Shown here: in pieces, positions 34,508 to 42,609 of the stretch
How positions within the stretch are numbered: position 1 is the first letter of the stretch
How the letters are laid out: each line of letters begins with the position of its first letter
DNA from: Fictibacillus phosphorivorans
GTDB lineage: Bacteria; Bacillota; Bacilli; Bacillales; Fictibacillaceae
Assembly: GCF_001629705.1 (NCBI RefSeq)
Contig: NZ_CP015378.1
Coordinates: forward strand, 3,410,001-3,474,000
Direction: 5' to 3'
DNA length: 64,000 nt
Program-made: the position numbers and the translations under genes
Notes under the pieces: model-generated
Database searches by the model: none
What the model was told of the DNA's origin: nothing
The model's input: the letters and a program-made list of their open reading frames with translations, nothing else

Positions 34508-34786
34508 TCAAAATGATTCACCATCATTTATTTTTTGTATCCAATCCTTAATATCATCATTAGGGTGAAAATACACATCTTTCTTAATTTCTAAATCTAT
34601 TGCCAATAATTCAATAAGATAATCGTGCAATTTATCTTCCTCTTTAGTCAATTGATCTCTTTTATCAAAGTTTTGAACCCATTTATATGCCCAAAAATAA
34701 AACTCTTCTCTTGTAAATTTGTTTTCTAATACATATTGTAATTTAGTAATAACTACTTCACTTGTTGGTTGATCCTCAAAAGTCAT
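34508..34786 (-). CDS. array gene: acidic hypothetical protein (92 residues)
   Basis: All-helical acidic protein: TREEFYFWAYKWVQNFDKRD, YLIELLAIDLEIKKDVYFHP. GGAGAAGTAGCAT precedes the ATG. Family not recognised with confidence; size and charge are typical of small immunity proteins. Confidence 0.62.
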   Translation of the reverse strand: MTFEDQPTSEVVITKLQYVLENKFTREEFYFWAYKWVQNFDKRDQLTKEEDKLHDYLIELLAIDLEIKKDVYFHPNDDIKDWIQKINDGESF

Positions 34787-34818
34787 ATGCTACTTCTCCA
34801 TTAGGTAATTTTAATAAT

Positions 34819-34840
34819 TGCATTAGATTGTTGAATAAAT
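34819..34840. repeat. cassette element 8 (right arm only)
   Basis: GCATTAGATTGTTGAATAAA, 27 bases after the stop of the gene at 34867. Confidence 0.6.
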
Positions 34841-34866
34841 AAATATTCATCTAAAAATTACAAGTT

Positions 34867-35436
34867 TCACTTAAATAAAGTTGGATTTAGTTTTGCAAAT
34901 TCATTAGAGTCCATGTAGGAATTTTCAACCTTCTTGGGTAAGGATCTAACTGAGAAATAATAAGCATTCTCTGGTTTTACTTTAATTTCATTTTCTAAAT
35001 TGTATATTTTCTTTTCATTATCAAGTGAATATTTTATAGGAATTTTTATACTATTAATATCTTTGTTGTTTCTTCCATAGATTAGAAAGTAAGGTCCATC
35101 AGAAGTTTCGATATGATTGTACTCGAATTCTGAGTTATTTAAGGCAACAAATTTAATCTTATATCTACCTAATATATTCTTTTCTAATTGTGTGTACCCT
35201 TGCAAATCATTCTTAGTAGTAAATAAGATGATCCTTTCCTCATGTTTACCGAATGAAGTGTCTTCTACCAATTTATTAATTTTTATCTTTGATTCCTCAT
35301 TATTATTATAAAAATCTTCGATTGAATTAGTTATTTGTTTATTATTTAAGCCCTTTGAAATAGGATAGGAAGAATAATAGATGTAATAACCAATTAATAG
35401 CATTGAAATTAGAGCAAAGAAAATTAATTTCTTCAT
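34867..35436 (-). CDS. membrane-anchored hypothetical protein (189 residues)
   Basis: N-terminal membrane anchor (about 4-21, IFFALISMLLIGYYIYY) and a ~165-residue outer domain rich in Asn and Lys, with LFTTKNDLQGYTQLEKNI and a C-terminal SVRSLPKKVENSYMDSNEF. A 3'-terminal paralogue fragment survives at 29516. GAGGTTAATATT precedes the ATG. Function unknown; extracytoplasmic location suits protection against an envelope-acting toxin (inference). Confidence 0.65.
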   Translation of the reverse strand: MKKLIFFALISMLLIGYYIYYSSYPISKGLNNKQITNSIEDFYNNNEESKIKINKLVEDTSFGKHEERIILFTTKNDLQGYTQLEKNILGRYKIKFVALNNSEFEYNHIETSDGPYFLIYGRNNKDINSIKIPIKYSLDNEKKIYNLENEIKVKPENAYYFSVRSLPKKVENSYMDSNEFAKLNPTLFK

Positions 35437-35465
35437 AATATTAACCTCGTTTATTTTTTAAAATT

Positions 35466-35502
35466 TTTTCTTACAGAAATGCACCCGATTGCGGAATAAA
35501 TT
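35466..35502. repeat. cassette element 9 (right half)
   Basis: CTTACAGAAATGCACCCGATTGCGGAATAAA; only the 3' side of the hairpin and the right arm remain. Confidence 0.65.
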
Positions 35503-35559
35503 ATGTAAATAATTGTAAATAACAGCTGTTTAAACTAGTATTTTTAGCCCTTAAAAAGT

Positions 35560-36315
35560 TTAATCACCACAGGCCATTAGCAATCGATTAAGCTTAATAG
35601 CCTGCTCACAAAGCTTTATAAGTTCCTGAGCAAAGTGTCTGATTTGTTGATGTATCAAAACATCGCCATTATACTTAATTTTTATAGCTTCACAGATATC
35701 TACCAATTGTACAATTTCCTCTTTGGTAAATTCCTTATATCCATATTGATCTAATCCAATAAGGAGATCGAATATACCTTCAGGTCCTCTCTTCATAACA
35801 CCAATCCAGTATCTTTCTTGATGTAACAAATAACTATGCAGCTCTTCATTGAACTTTACGTGATATTCATCTTCTTCCTTACTAGATGAGTCCTTCAAAT
35901 AAAAATCAATACCTACACCAGTTTGATTTAATCCACTTGAAACCCAAAAATCAAATAGAGAAATCTCATTATTGTTTTCGTTATAAACTTTAATTCCATC
36001 GAAATTAAGTGAAAGCTTTGACCATTTTTTATTTAACTTTCCTTCAAGAATCAATTGATCTTTTAAAAGCTCCCCATACTCAATCTGAAATATAAAATTT
36101 TCTATATCAAAAATATCTTCAATTAGTGTTTTACCCTTATTTTGCGACAAAATAAGCCCTTCAAAATAAAAAAACTCACCTTTCATAATAGAGTATGGAT
36201 AATCAAGGTATTCTGATTGATCTATTATTAATTCAAAGTTTTTACCATTTTTTAGAATGCTAATGATTTTCCCATAGAAAATATCACTCATTGTGTACTG
36301 TTCATATCGATCCAT
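35560..36315 (-). CDS. array gene: hypothetical protein (251 residues)
   Basis: Largest unrecognised intact array protein; cytosolic. N-terminal beta-rich half (ILKNGKNFELIIDQSEYLDY) and a helical C-terminal half (IKYNGDVLIHQQIRHFAQEL). AAGGAGCTTAATA precedes the ATG. Divergent from the DUF3916-like gene at 36407, so the 90-base gap must contain two promoters. Possibly a DUF-class immunity protein. Confidence 0.6.
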   Translation of the reverse strand: MDRYEQYTMSDIFYGKIISILKNGKNFELIIDQSEYLDYPYSIMKGEFFYFEGLILSQNKGKTLIEDIFDIENFIFQIEYGELLKDQLILEGKLNKKWSKLSLNFDGIKVYNENNNEISLFDFWVSSGLNQTGVGIDFYLKDSSSKEEDEYHVKFNEELHSYLLHQERYWIGVMKRGPEGIFDLLIGLDQYGYKEFTKEEIVQLVDICEAIKIKYNGDVLIHQQIRHFAQELIKLCEQAIKLNRLLMACGD

Positions 36316-36406
36316 TATTAAGCTCCTTTTATAGGATGTATACAGTTTTATAATAAACTATTAAAATTTTAAATGTAAATTTGAAAATAATGAGGTGTTA
36401 CATTTT

Positions 36407-36931
36407 ATGGATAGGGAAAAGAAGAATCGTGGTAAGAGAAGAAAGTTCCGTAATATTAAGAATAATATTGCGGAATGGTCACAATCTCTACCAGTTCCCC
36501 CAGACAAAAGTCCAAACTATTTAGGATATAGAGCATATAGTTTTGCTACAGGTAAAGACTTTGGTGACTACAGTAAATTTCATAAAAAACATAAAAGAGA
36601 GATTATGCAACTTATCATTAACTTTGTAAAGATATTACATGATTTGAAATCGGAAAATGAGAAAGAATATCGTATTATATGTTTACTTCCTTTACCAGAT
36701 TTGCATCAACCTTTTGTGATGATTGGTTACACAAAAGCTGGATTAGAAAGTTTTTATAACGGTTTAAATTATGACGGTGAATTCTTAAAGAAATTTTCGT
36801 TATCAGAAGATGATCAGTTTCTTCAAACAGAATGGGGGGTAACTATCCCTAATGGATTAAAAGTTAAGGGGTTTAATGGAAAAGATGAATGTATAGGTGA
36901 CTCCATGTGGTTTGTAGGAAATATAGAATAA
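36407..36931 (+). CDS. DUF3916-like protein (plus-strand exception)
   Basis: 174 residues from ATG 36407 (GAGGTG nine bases upstream; an earlier GTG lies inside that signal). Basic N-terminus (KKNRGKRRKFRNIKNN), then PNYLGYRAYSFATG and CLLPLPDLHQPFVMIGYTKA. Recalled as DUF3916, not verified. One of only two plus-strand genes in the array. Sits between two minus-strand cassettes and shares element 10 on its 3' side. Confidence 0.6.
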   Translation: MDREKKNRGKRRKFRNIKNNIAEWSQSLPVPPDKSPNYLGYRAYSFATGKDFGDYSKFHKKHKREIMQLIINFVKILHDLKSENEKEYRIICLLPLPDLHQPFVMIGYTKAGLESFYNGLNYDGEFLKKFSLSEDDQFLQTEWGVTIPNGLKVKGFNGKDECIGDSMWFVGNIE

Positions 36932-36977
36932 GTTATTCAAAATATGTATTAAGTCGACTATTTGGTCCAACAAAAAT

Positions 36978-37020
36978 AAGTGCATATCTAGTAGAGATAT
37001 GCACCCGATTGTTAAAACTC
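36978..37020. repeat. cassette palindromic element 10
   Basis: Perfect 10-bp hairpin GTGCATATCT / AGATATGCAC with loop AGTAG, then CCGATTGTTAAAA. The 60 bases that follow match the flank at 30315, including the end of the gene at 37047. Confidence 0.85.
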
Positions 37021-37046
37021 TTTACTGAAAACTATTTTTAACACTG

Positions 37047-37280
37047 TTAATAAATAAATATCTCGTTAATTTGATCAAGGATATCTTTTAATTTGTATTT
37101 ATTTAATGTGACTTTGTTAATGAATTCATCAAAATGTTCGTATTCTTGATGATCTAGATTATAAAACTTTGTTAAACAAAACCCTGTCCCTGTAGGAGTA
37201 ATGGAGTATTTTTCGTTATTAAATTTAAATTCTATATCATGTCCAATTTCAAGATACTTTTTTAATTCTTCTAAATCCAT
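37047..37280 (-). CDS. array gene: small hypothetical protein (77 residues), possibly 5'-truncated
   Basis: MDLEELKKYLEIGHDIEFKF start, beta-rich middle (YSITPTGTGFCLTKFYN), helical end KLKDILDQINEIFIY. No Shine-Dalgarno precedes the ATG: the upstream 12 bases run straight into element 11. Either the start was lost to the element or expression relies on read-through. A paralogue 3' fragment lies at 30356. Confidence 0.5.
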   Translation of the reverse strand: MDLEELKKYLEIGHDIEFKFNNEKYSITPTGTGFCLTKFYNLDHQEYEHFDEFINKVTLNKYKLKDILDQINEIFIY

Positions 37281-37314
37281 TTACTCTAAAGAAACGCACC
37301 CGATTGTGGAATAG
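37281..37314. repeat. cassette element 11 (right half) at a gene start
   Basis: CTCTAAAGAAACGCACCCGATTGTGGAATA begins two bases upstream of the ATG at 37280, occupying the place of a promoter and ribosome-binding site. Confidence 0.7.
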
Positions 37315-37387
37315 CCCTGGATTTTAAATTAGTTAAAGAGGTATGATAAACAATCAAAAAAAGAATGTACCAAAAGCATTGATTCAA

Positions 37388-37903
37388 TTATTCTTCCGTT
37401 ATTAACCCCTCATCGAAAGAAATATTCTGAAACACAGATTGACCAAATTTATTATAGGTAATCCTTATTGAACTGATATCACTATTCCATTCATAATCGT
37501 TTAATTCTACTCTTAATGCTAATGAAAATTCATCGTCTGGTTTGAAACCTTTTACAGGAGTTAATGTTTTAACTATCCCTTCTTTAATTGCATCTTCCTC
37601 ATGATATGTCCCGAAATCAAATTTACTAATATATGAGTTAATTAAAATTTGATCATCCACTTTCGCAATAATTGTTCCATCTTTTTTTATAAATTCTACT
37701 TTTTTAAGTGTAGGATTACCAATGCCTTCCCACTTAAAACGATAACTTAAATAAACAACTTTTCTTTCGTTAAGAAGTTCTTTTCCAACTGTTACGTGAG
37801 TTATCTTCTCAAATTCACCATTTTTACTAACGTAAAAATAAGTCCAAAAAATACTAATAACAAACAAAAATATGATGAGCCACTTGATAAGATCTCTCTT
37901 CAT
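37388..37903 (-). CDS. membrane-anchored hypothetical protein (171 residues)
   Basis: N-terminal anchor (about 8-25, WLIIFLFVISIFWTYFY) and a beta-rich outer domain (VVYLSYRFKWEGIGNPTLKK). AAGGGAAGATTAT precedes the ATG. Not recognised. Like the gene at 34867, its location fits an extracytoplasmic target. Confidence 0.62.
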   Translation of the reverse strand: MKRDLIKWLIIFLFVISIFWTYFYVSKNGEFEKITHVTVGKELLNERKVVYLSYRFKWEGIGNPTLKKVEFIKKDGTIIAKVDDQILINSYISKFDFGTYHEEDAIKEGIVKTLTPVKGFKPDDEFSLALRVELNDYEWNSDISSIRITYNKFGQSVFQNISFDEGLITEE

Positions 37904-37959
37904 ATAATCTTCCCTTTGATGGCTTTTATTAGATAAACAATCAGCCTTTTTATAATTTT

Positions 37960-38095
37960 ATTAACTTGTTCAATAAACTTGCTACGTTTTTTCAAAAGTA
38001 CAATAAATTTCGCATATAATCCTGCTCGTTTGTTCAATAAGTTCCATAAAAAAGGCGTTAATCCTTCTTGGATCAACGCACGCGTTAGGTGAAGC
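37960..38095. repeat. cassette palindromic element 12 (long, with partial duplications)
   Basis: Three imperfect copies of a TTGTTCAATAA / GTACAATAAA half-unit precede hairpin GCGTTAATCC / GGATCAACGC (loop TTCTT) and right arm CGCGTTAGGTGAA. An open frame read through it (37900-38097) is repeat sequence. Confidence 0.75.
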
Positions 38096-38124
38096 ACGAA
38101 GTTCTCCTTTTTTTGATTGGTATT

Positions 38125-38270
38125 TTAATAGGTAAAATCTTCTCCCCAAATCAGATACACTTCCCCTAAAATTAGTTCCAATTCAATAGCATATCTAGTG
38201 TATTTCCTACGTAATTTAACATCCTCTTCAAAAATGAATAGTATCCAGGTGCTCCGATATATTGGCTCTT
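38125..38270 (-). pseudogene. 3'-terminal gene fragment of unknown family
   Basis: A minus-strand frame without a start ends FIFEEDVKLRRKYTRYAIEL then ILGEVYLIWGEDFTY. The block FEEDVKLRRK resembles FEEDFKLERK in the decayed gene at 44635, so both may descend from one family. Confidence 0.5.
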
Positions 38271-38282
38271 GCAAACGTATGT

Positions 38283-38670
38283 TTACTGTCTTTTGTGTAT
38301 ATTTTCTTCGATTTGACGGATAATCTCGTCAACAACGTGGGTGGCAGACCAGAGGAACGGGAAATAAGTGCGCGCTTGTATCAAACGAAAGAAGGTGTTC
38401 CCAAAAACGGGATTATAATTGACGCCATCGCACCAACCGATATGTTAATTCCTCATCCTGATTGGCGACCAAAGCTTTTACTTTATCTACATGCCAAATG
38501 TGGTGTTCGGGTTTAGAGCCATTCGTCGGGGTACCAGTTTCCGGATCACCTTGATAAGCCAATTCACGGTCACCATGAATGGCATGGTAGCCGCGCCGCT
38601 GTAATTCACTGCAGACCGTAGTTTTGCCTGCACCGGAAACGCCTCCAATCAGATAATTCTTAATGCCCAT
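38283..38670 (-). pseudogene. scrambled P-loop kinase-like gene with an inverted internal segment
   Basis: Minus strand, ATG 38670 behind GGAGGTCTGATC: MGIKNYLIGGVSGAGKTTVC (Walker A GVSGAGKT), then HAIHGDRELAYQGDPETGTP up to VANQDEELT near 38440. The next part of the protein (EEREISARLYQTKEGVPKNG, then IIIDAIAPTD) is on the opposite strand at about 38339-38440. The C-terminus resumes on the minus strand (VVDEIIRQIEEN, stop at 38283). So a central segment was flipped, and some residues were deleted. Not functional. Confidence 0.78.
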
Positions 38671-38751
38671 GATCAGACCTCCATCTAACTTGATAAGCAC
38701 ATTATATTAGGTATGTTTATCTGTCATAAACTGAACCGTTACTACAATAGT

Positions 38752-38810
38752 GTTCAACCAAAAGAAGGGATAATCCTCCTTAGATCAACCCACCCGATTG
38801 TTGAATAACT
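38752..38810. repeat. cassette palindromic element 13
   Basis: AAGAAGGGATAATCCTCC, TTAGATCAACCC and ACCCGATTGTTGAATAAC, 17 bases after the stop at 38827. Confidence 0.75.
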
Positions 38811-38826
38811 TTTGAAATTGGTTCCC

Positions 38827-39111
38827 CTACTCTATTTCAATATATCCCAACATATCTAAAATAAAAAATAAAGAAGATAGAGTTAGTAAGCCACCTAGTA
38901 GAATTACTATTGATATTCTACTAAACGGATCTGCAAGTATTCCGTTAATAATTGAAACTAAACCCTCTAATTTCCTATGTAGTCCTTCCTCTTCATTAAC
39001 CTTTTTGTAAATAAGGTAAATTCCATTTCCTAATAAACAAACTCCTATAATAAATATTAGAACTATTGTAATCGGAAACAATATTATAAATACATCATCA
39101 GCTACCCTCAT
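38827..39111 (-). CDS. array gene: two-helix membrane protein (94 residues)
   Basis: Membrane helices about 8-31 and 65-87, joined by a charged loop KKVNEEEGLHRKLEGLVSII. GGAGGCGGAA precedes the ATG. The leader TTTAACTGGA matches that of the gene at 31975. Could be a membrane immunity protein; family unknown. Confidence 0.62.
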   Translation of the reverse strand: MRVADDVFIILFPITIVLIFIIGVCLLGNGIYLIYKKVNEEEGLHRKLEGLVSIINGILADPFSRISIVILLGGLLTLSSLFFILDMLGYIEIE

Positions 39112-39192
39112 TTCCGCCTCCGTTTCCCATTCCAGTTAAATATAAAGAAATGCATGCTCGCAAACAACTGTATTTTCCTTATCAATTATGTC

Positions 39193-39954
39193 TTACATGT
39201 TTAACAAAATTAAAGGCACATTTCTATTTAAAGAAATGCACCTGATTTTGGAATAAGAAATGCCATTACTTTTTTGAAGAAACCAATCTATATATGTTTG
39301 GTGATCACAGATGATAGCTTCCCAATTCATTTTCCCCACTATTTCATCAATGTTCTTTTGTTTAGACAGAAACAAAGTGTTGAAGGCATCATACATACTC
39401 ATAAATGCGTATTCCATATTATTAGTAGTCACCATCAACTCTGCTGATGACAATTCGCATATTTTTATTGGTTTTACATCGTTTAACTTCAAACTGCCAC
39501 TAGTATCAAAAATAGGCTCAGAGTAATGTAATAAGGTTGCTTCATTAAAATTCATTACTTCTAATAATCCATTTAACAAAAAAACAGATGTTTTATCTTC
39601 ATCTGGAAAATAAAGGTCTTCCTTTAGATTCAAATTTAATGAATCAGCTAAATCTAATCTGGCATAGTCTTCATTTAAAGCACCGATGGATGTCAATAAT
39701 GCTAGCTCTAATTCTGCAAATGAAGCTAGACCGCATTCATCCATAACCGTTTTCCACAAAACGGGTTTAGCGTTGTTCAAGATTTCTTCATCAGTCGGAT
39801 AAATGTGTTTGTATGGGTTTTGATTTTTTTTACTTTGTGTCCAACCTGACGGCATCTCTACAAAGGGATGAAGTAAAATGGCTGCTGAACTAAAATTATC
39901 TGGTATTTGATCAAGAATAGTGGACTGAGTATCTAACATTATGTAATCCAACAA
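39193..39954 (-). CDS. DUF2711-like protein with C-terminus running into the element
   Basis: TTG start at 39954 with AGAGG eight bases upstream gives MLDYIMLDTQSTILDQ; residues include HPFVEMPSGWTQSK, KHIYPTDEEILNNAKPV and WEAIICDHQTYIDWFLQ. Recalled as DUF2711, not verified. The last ~17 codons (SYSKIRCISLNRNVPLIL) are encoded by element 14, so the native C-terminus was replaced by fusion with the element. May still be functional. Confidence 0.65.
   Translation of the reverse strand: MLDYIMLDTQSTILDQIPDNFSSAAILLHPFVEMPSGWTQSKKNQNPYKHIYPTDEEILNNAKPVLWKTVMDECGLASFAELELALLTSIGALNEDYARLDLADSLNLNLKEDLYFPDEDKTSVFLLNGLLEVMNFNEATLLHYSEPIFDTSGSLKLNDVKPIKICELSSAELMVTTNNMEYAFMSMYDAFNTLFLSKQKNIDEIVGKMNWEAIICDHQTYIDWFLQKSNGISYSKIRCISLNRNVPLILLNM
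39215..39257. repeat. cassette palindromic element 14 inside a coding end
   Basis: GGCACATTTCTATTTAAAG and AAATGCACCTGATTTTGGAATAA; hairpin GCACATTTCT / AGAAATGC. It lies inside the last codons of the DUF2711-like gene. Confidence 0.75.
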
Positions 39955-40013
39955 AGAAAACACCTCTGGCCTAATATAAATTTGCTATTCTTATTCCTTA
40001 TCCTAGACGTTTC

Positions 40014-40069
40014 TTCAATAAGAACAATAAAATATCTTTTCTCTTAAAGCACCCGATTGTTGAATAAAG
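40014..40069. repeat. cassette palindromic element 15
   Basis: TTCAATAAGAACAATAAAAT, then TCTTAAAGCACCCGATTGTT and GAATAAA; 8 bases after the stop at 40078. Confidence 0.75.
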
Positions 40070-40077
40070 ATGTATTT

Positions 40078-40539
40078 TTACGCTTCTTGAAAAGAATCCC
40101 ATAACATTTCCATACGATTATACCGAAGTTTAAAATAGCCCCAAGTATCGTCTCCAAGATTTAGGGGGAATCCCTCAAATGTCTGTTCAATAGATATATC
40201 ATTTTTTTCTTTTATATCTTCTGTAACAATTGTAAAATCGCTGATTAACTGTTCGAGTGGAAGTTTGGAATAAGTACAGTCTGCATCAAAGTCTCTTATC
40301 TGTTTTTGTACGTGTGAACAATCATAATATCCAGATTCTAAGATTTCAAAATTATAAAAAACCAACTTAACTTCATTTGTTTCCCACTCTGTATCATACG
40401 GATTCAATGGATGTTCCTTCGTTATTACCAAGCCTTCCAATGTTAAGTAAAGGTTGTTAGCTGCAACATGGAATTTTTCTATATATCTAGATTCCCATAT
40501 GATACTGTCAAAACAATTTTCTGCTATATATTTCACCAT
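40078..40539 (-). CDS. array gene: acidic hypothetical protein (153 residues)
   Basis: ATG 40539 after GGGAGTGAAAGCC; the longer frame upstream is translated element sequence and is rejected. Motifs: MVKYIAENCFDSIIWESRYI, AANNLYLTLEGLVI, DDTWGYFKLRYNRMEMLWDS. Predicted cytosolic, mostly beta then helical. Family not recognised; typical immunity-protein size and charge. Confidence 0.65.
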   Translation of the reverse strand: MVKYIAENCFDSIIWESRYIEKFHVAANNLYLTLEGLVITKEHPLNPYDTEWETNEVKLVFYNFEILESGYYDCSHVQKQIRDFDADCTYSKLPLEQLISDFTIVTEDIKEKNDISIEQTFEGFPLNLGDDTWGYFKLRYNRMEMLWDSFQEA

Positions 40540-40585
40540 GGCTTTCACTCCCTTTGACTTAGTATTAAGCTGTACATCAACGTCT

Positions 40586-40680
40586 TTATTCCACAATCCT
40601 GCACTGCACGTTTTTTTTAATAAGTTCAATAAAAAAGTGCATATCTCCTTCTTGAAGAAATGCACCCTATTGTTTAATAA
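40586..40680. repeat. cassette palindromic element 16 (full length, 95 bp)
   Basis: Best full copy: left arm TTATTCCACAATCCTGC, TTTTAATAAGTTCAATAAAA, hairpin GTGCATATCTCCTTC / GAAGAAATGCAC, right arm CCTATTGTTTAATAA. Outer arms pair with each other as well as the inner stem. Confidence 0.88.
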
Positions 40681-40684
40681 GATT

Positions 40685-40930
40685 TTAAGAAATAAATAAT
40701 TTATAACTCCAAACAAACAAAACAGTAGCTATTGAAAAATATAAGGTTTTAGCAACCCAATATGGCAGCTTATCAAATATCCAAAATAAGACTTCCATTA
40801 ATAATGATAGTATCAATGAATCATTTATCCCAGTACCTATACCTTCTTCTTGATGAAATCTTTTGTTATGCCTAATTCCTAAAACAAAGAATAAAACACC
40901 AAATAATCCTACAATAACTGCTTCCCACAA
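40685..40930 (-). CDS. array gene: membrane protein (81 residues)
   Basis: TTG 40930 is favoured by GAGGTG spacing; a GTG at 40939 is possible. Two helices: about 2-20 and 57-78, with RHNKRFHQEEGIGTGINDSL between. Family unknown. Its stop is 4 bases from element 16. Confidence 0.55.
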   Translation of the reverse strand: MWEAVIVGLFGVLFFVLGIRHNKRFHQEEGIGTGINDSLILSLLMEVLFWIFDKLPYWVAKTLYFSIATVLFVWSYKLFIS

Positions 40931-40967
40931 AAATATCACCTCAACACTAATTGCGTGTTTTTTTCCA

Positions 40968-41020
40968 CCCTTTATTCAACAATCCTCGTTTGTGTAATAA
41001 TTCCAGTACGTTTTTAACCT
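40968..41020. repeat. cassette element 17 (left half)
   Basis: TTTATTCAACAATCCTCGTT, then TAATAATTCCAGTACGTTTT; left arm and AT spacer without hairpin or right arm. Followed by short ATTT tandem repeats. Confidence 0.6.
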
Positions 41021-41175
41021 TATTTATTTATTTATTTATATATTTGATTTAATCGCCTTTTAATCCATTTTCGCTAAAAATAACCCCTCAATGGACAAGT
41101 AAATTCGCAACCCAATTCGCAAGCGGGACAATAGTTATTGTCTTCTTGCTAAAACTTGTGGTGTTTTTAACATAA
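41021..41175. other. gap left of the secreted-protein pair
   Basis: Low-complexity TTTA repeats, then AATTCGCAACCCAATTCGCA; no gene supported. Confidence 0.4.
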
Positions 41176-41219
41176 AAAGTGACGCATGAATACAAACTGT
41201 TCATGCGTCACTTTTAGCT
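41176..41219 (-). terminator. terminator of the secreted-protein operon
   Basis: 16-bp perfect stem AAAAGTGACGCATGAA / TTCATGCGTCACTTTT with a nine-base loop. Stronger than, and unlike, the array elements. Confidence 0.9.
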
Positions 41220-41232
41220 CCTAATTATCACA

Positions 41233-41742
41233 CTATCTTTCTAGCTTTTTTAAAATATCTAAAGTCTTCAAATTGTTATGATAACCAATTAAGTTTCCAT
41301 AACCAAAGTCTTTAGAAGCTTTTGCAGAAATCTCTTTTATCCAGTCTCTTTGACCTTTTTCGTTTGCTTTCGTTTCATAAAGATTAAAATCAGGTGATAC
41401 TCCATTCATAACACCTTGTCTATCTAGTCGTTTAATATTATTGGTTGCTTTGTCAAAATCAAAAGTAAGTAGTGAAATGTCCTTTATCGACACTTCTCCT
41501 GCTTGATATAAAGCACTCGAAATTTCTTTTATCTCTTCAAATGTCGCGTTACGAATATCATACTTTGATGAAAGATCTTCCCATATATTTGTAGATTTAC
41601 TTTTTAAAGAAGAAGTGGCTTGTATTTCTTCACTTTTGTTAGAAAGGTTATCTATTACAGTAACCTGATTAGAGATAGTTCGTGATGCTTCCTTTGAATA
41701 CCATAAATTTGGCTGTGTAGAGGTAACGCTTAAGCCCATCAT
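41233..41742 (-). CDS. hypothetical cytosolic protein of the secreted-protein operon
   Basis: 169 residues from ATG 41742, behind GGGGGACAAT. Ser/Asn-rich N-terminus, then TFEEIKEISSALYQAGEVSI and NGVSPDFNLYETKANEKGQR. Its start is 14 bases from the stop of the secreted-protein gene, so both form one operon. No family recognised. It resembles exported or secretion-linked small Bacillus proteins rather than immunity proteins. Confidence 0.62.
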   Translation of the reverse strand: MMGLSVTSTQPNLWYSKEASRTISNQVTVIDNLSNKSEEIQATSSLKSKSTNIWEDLSSKYDIRNATFEEIKEISSALYQAGEVSIKDISLLTFDFDKATNNIKRLDRQGVMNGVSPDFNLYETKANEKGQRDWIKEISAKASKDFGYGNLIGYHNNLKTLDILKKLER

Positions 41743-41755
41743 ATTGTCCCCCAAA

Positions 41756-42337
41756 TTACTTAATATTTATAGAATCATTCATTTTATTCCAGGGTGAGTT
41801 CATCGAAGTATTTTGATAGGTAAATGTCCCATTCTCATAACTACTAGCATCCCACCAAATATACCATCCATCAATAATTGTATCTGCATCATAATCAATA
41901 TATTGTCTTTGTAGTTCTGTTAATAAGTTCCCATTGAGTTTTGCAAATTGTGAGTTCCCATAACCTAATTCTTCTGTGACAATGTACATCTCAGATCCAC
42001 CGTGATCTTCATTAGACATTAGCTGATTTGGCGTAAAATATTCATAGTTTGGATAATTAGCTGATATTGCAGCATAGACTTCTAAGGATGTTAATGCTGG
42101 AGCAGATGCTTGCACACTGAAAAGATTTTCTACTATTTTTTGATGTTCATATTCTTCGGGAGTAAGATCAACAAACTGTGCCTTAGAATGTTTTGTTTTT
42201 AATGACTTTAAGGTTTCCTCTTTAAATGACTCCATTTTTAAATTCAAGTCATTTGAGGCAGCAAACGCTTGTCCTCCTCCTATTAAAAGTGGCAAAGAGA
42301 GTGCTGTTACAATTGCAAAACTAAGTAGTGTCTTCAT
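41756..42337 (-). CDS. secreted hypothetical protein (signal peptide)
   Basis: 193 residues with a clear Sec signal peptide ending AFA-AS (about residue 27). Mature part: KAQFVDLTPEEYEHQKIVEN, YAAISANYPNYEYFTPNQLM, DGWYIWWDASSYENGTFTYQ. AGGAGGATATCTTAC precedes the ATG. Function unknown. The only clear secreted soluble protein within the array. Confidence 0.7.
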   Translation of the reverse strand: MKTLLSFAIVTALSLPLLIGGGQAFAASNDLNLKMESFKEETLKSLKTKHSKAQFVDLTPEEYEHQKIVENLFSVQASAPALTSLEVYAAISANYPNYEYFTPNQLMSNEDHGGSEMYIVTEELGYGNSQFAKLNGNLLTELQRQYIDYDADTIIDGWYIWWDASSYENGTFTYQNTSMNSPWNKMNDSINIK

Positions 42338-42549
42338 GTAAGATATCCTCCTAAATCCAATTTTTATTCATTCAGTATATCGACCCTTAAATTACATTTT
42401 TTAGGGAAAAAGTAGTTGGATGCATAATTTCATTCTTATGACCCATTATATACAAATCTATATGGGAATTTTTACTCCTTTAGCTATGACTTTTATCTCT
42501 TTGCTAAGTTGACTCACTACAGAAGTCTGAATAATTTAAACATTAAGAA
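42338..42549. other. gap upstream of the secreted-protein operon
   Basis: About 210 bases that should hold the promoter of that operon. No gene seen. Confidence 0.35.
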
Positions 42550-42590
42550 GGTGCACTTCTTGAAGAAATGCACCCGATTGCTGAAAAACA
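42550..42590. repeat. cassette palindromic element 18
   Basis: Compact hairpin GTGCACTTCTT / GAAGAAATGCAC then CCGATTGCTGAAAAAC, 20 bases after the SUKH stop. Confidence 0.8.
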
Positions 42591-42609
42591 ATTCTTTTAT
42601 ATTAGTCAA

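Noticed and set aside
37900..38097. 65-codon minus-strand open frame
   Set aside because: It is read through element 12 and its duplications; no ribosome-binding site, product is repeat translation.
38262..38516. 84-codon plus-strand open frame
   Set aside because: It contains the inverted kinase segment plus unrelated flanks; annotated instead as part of the scrambled pseudogene.
40540..40716. N-terminal extension of the gene at 40078
   Set aside because: The extension is element 16 sequence; the ATG at 40539 has a proper ribosome-binding site.
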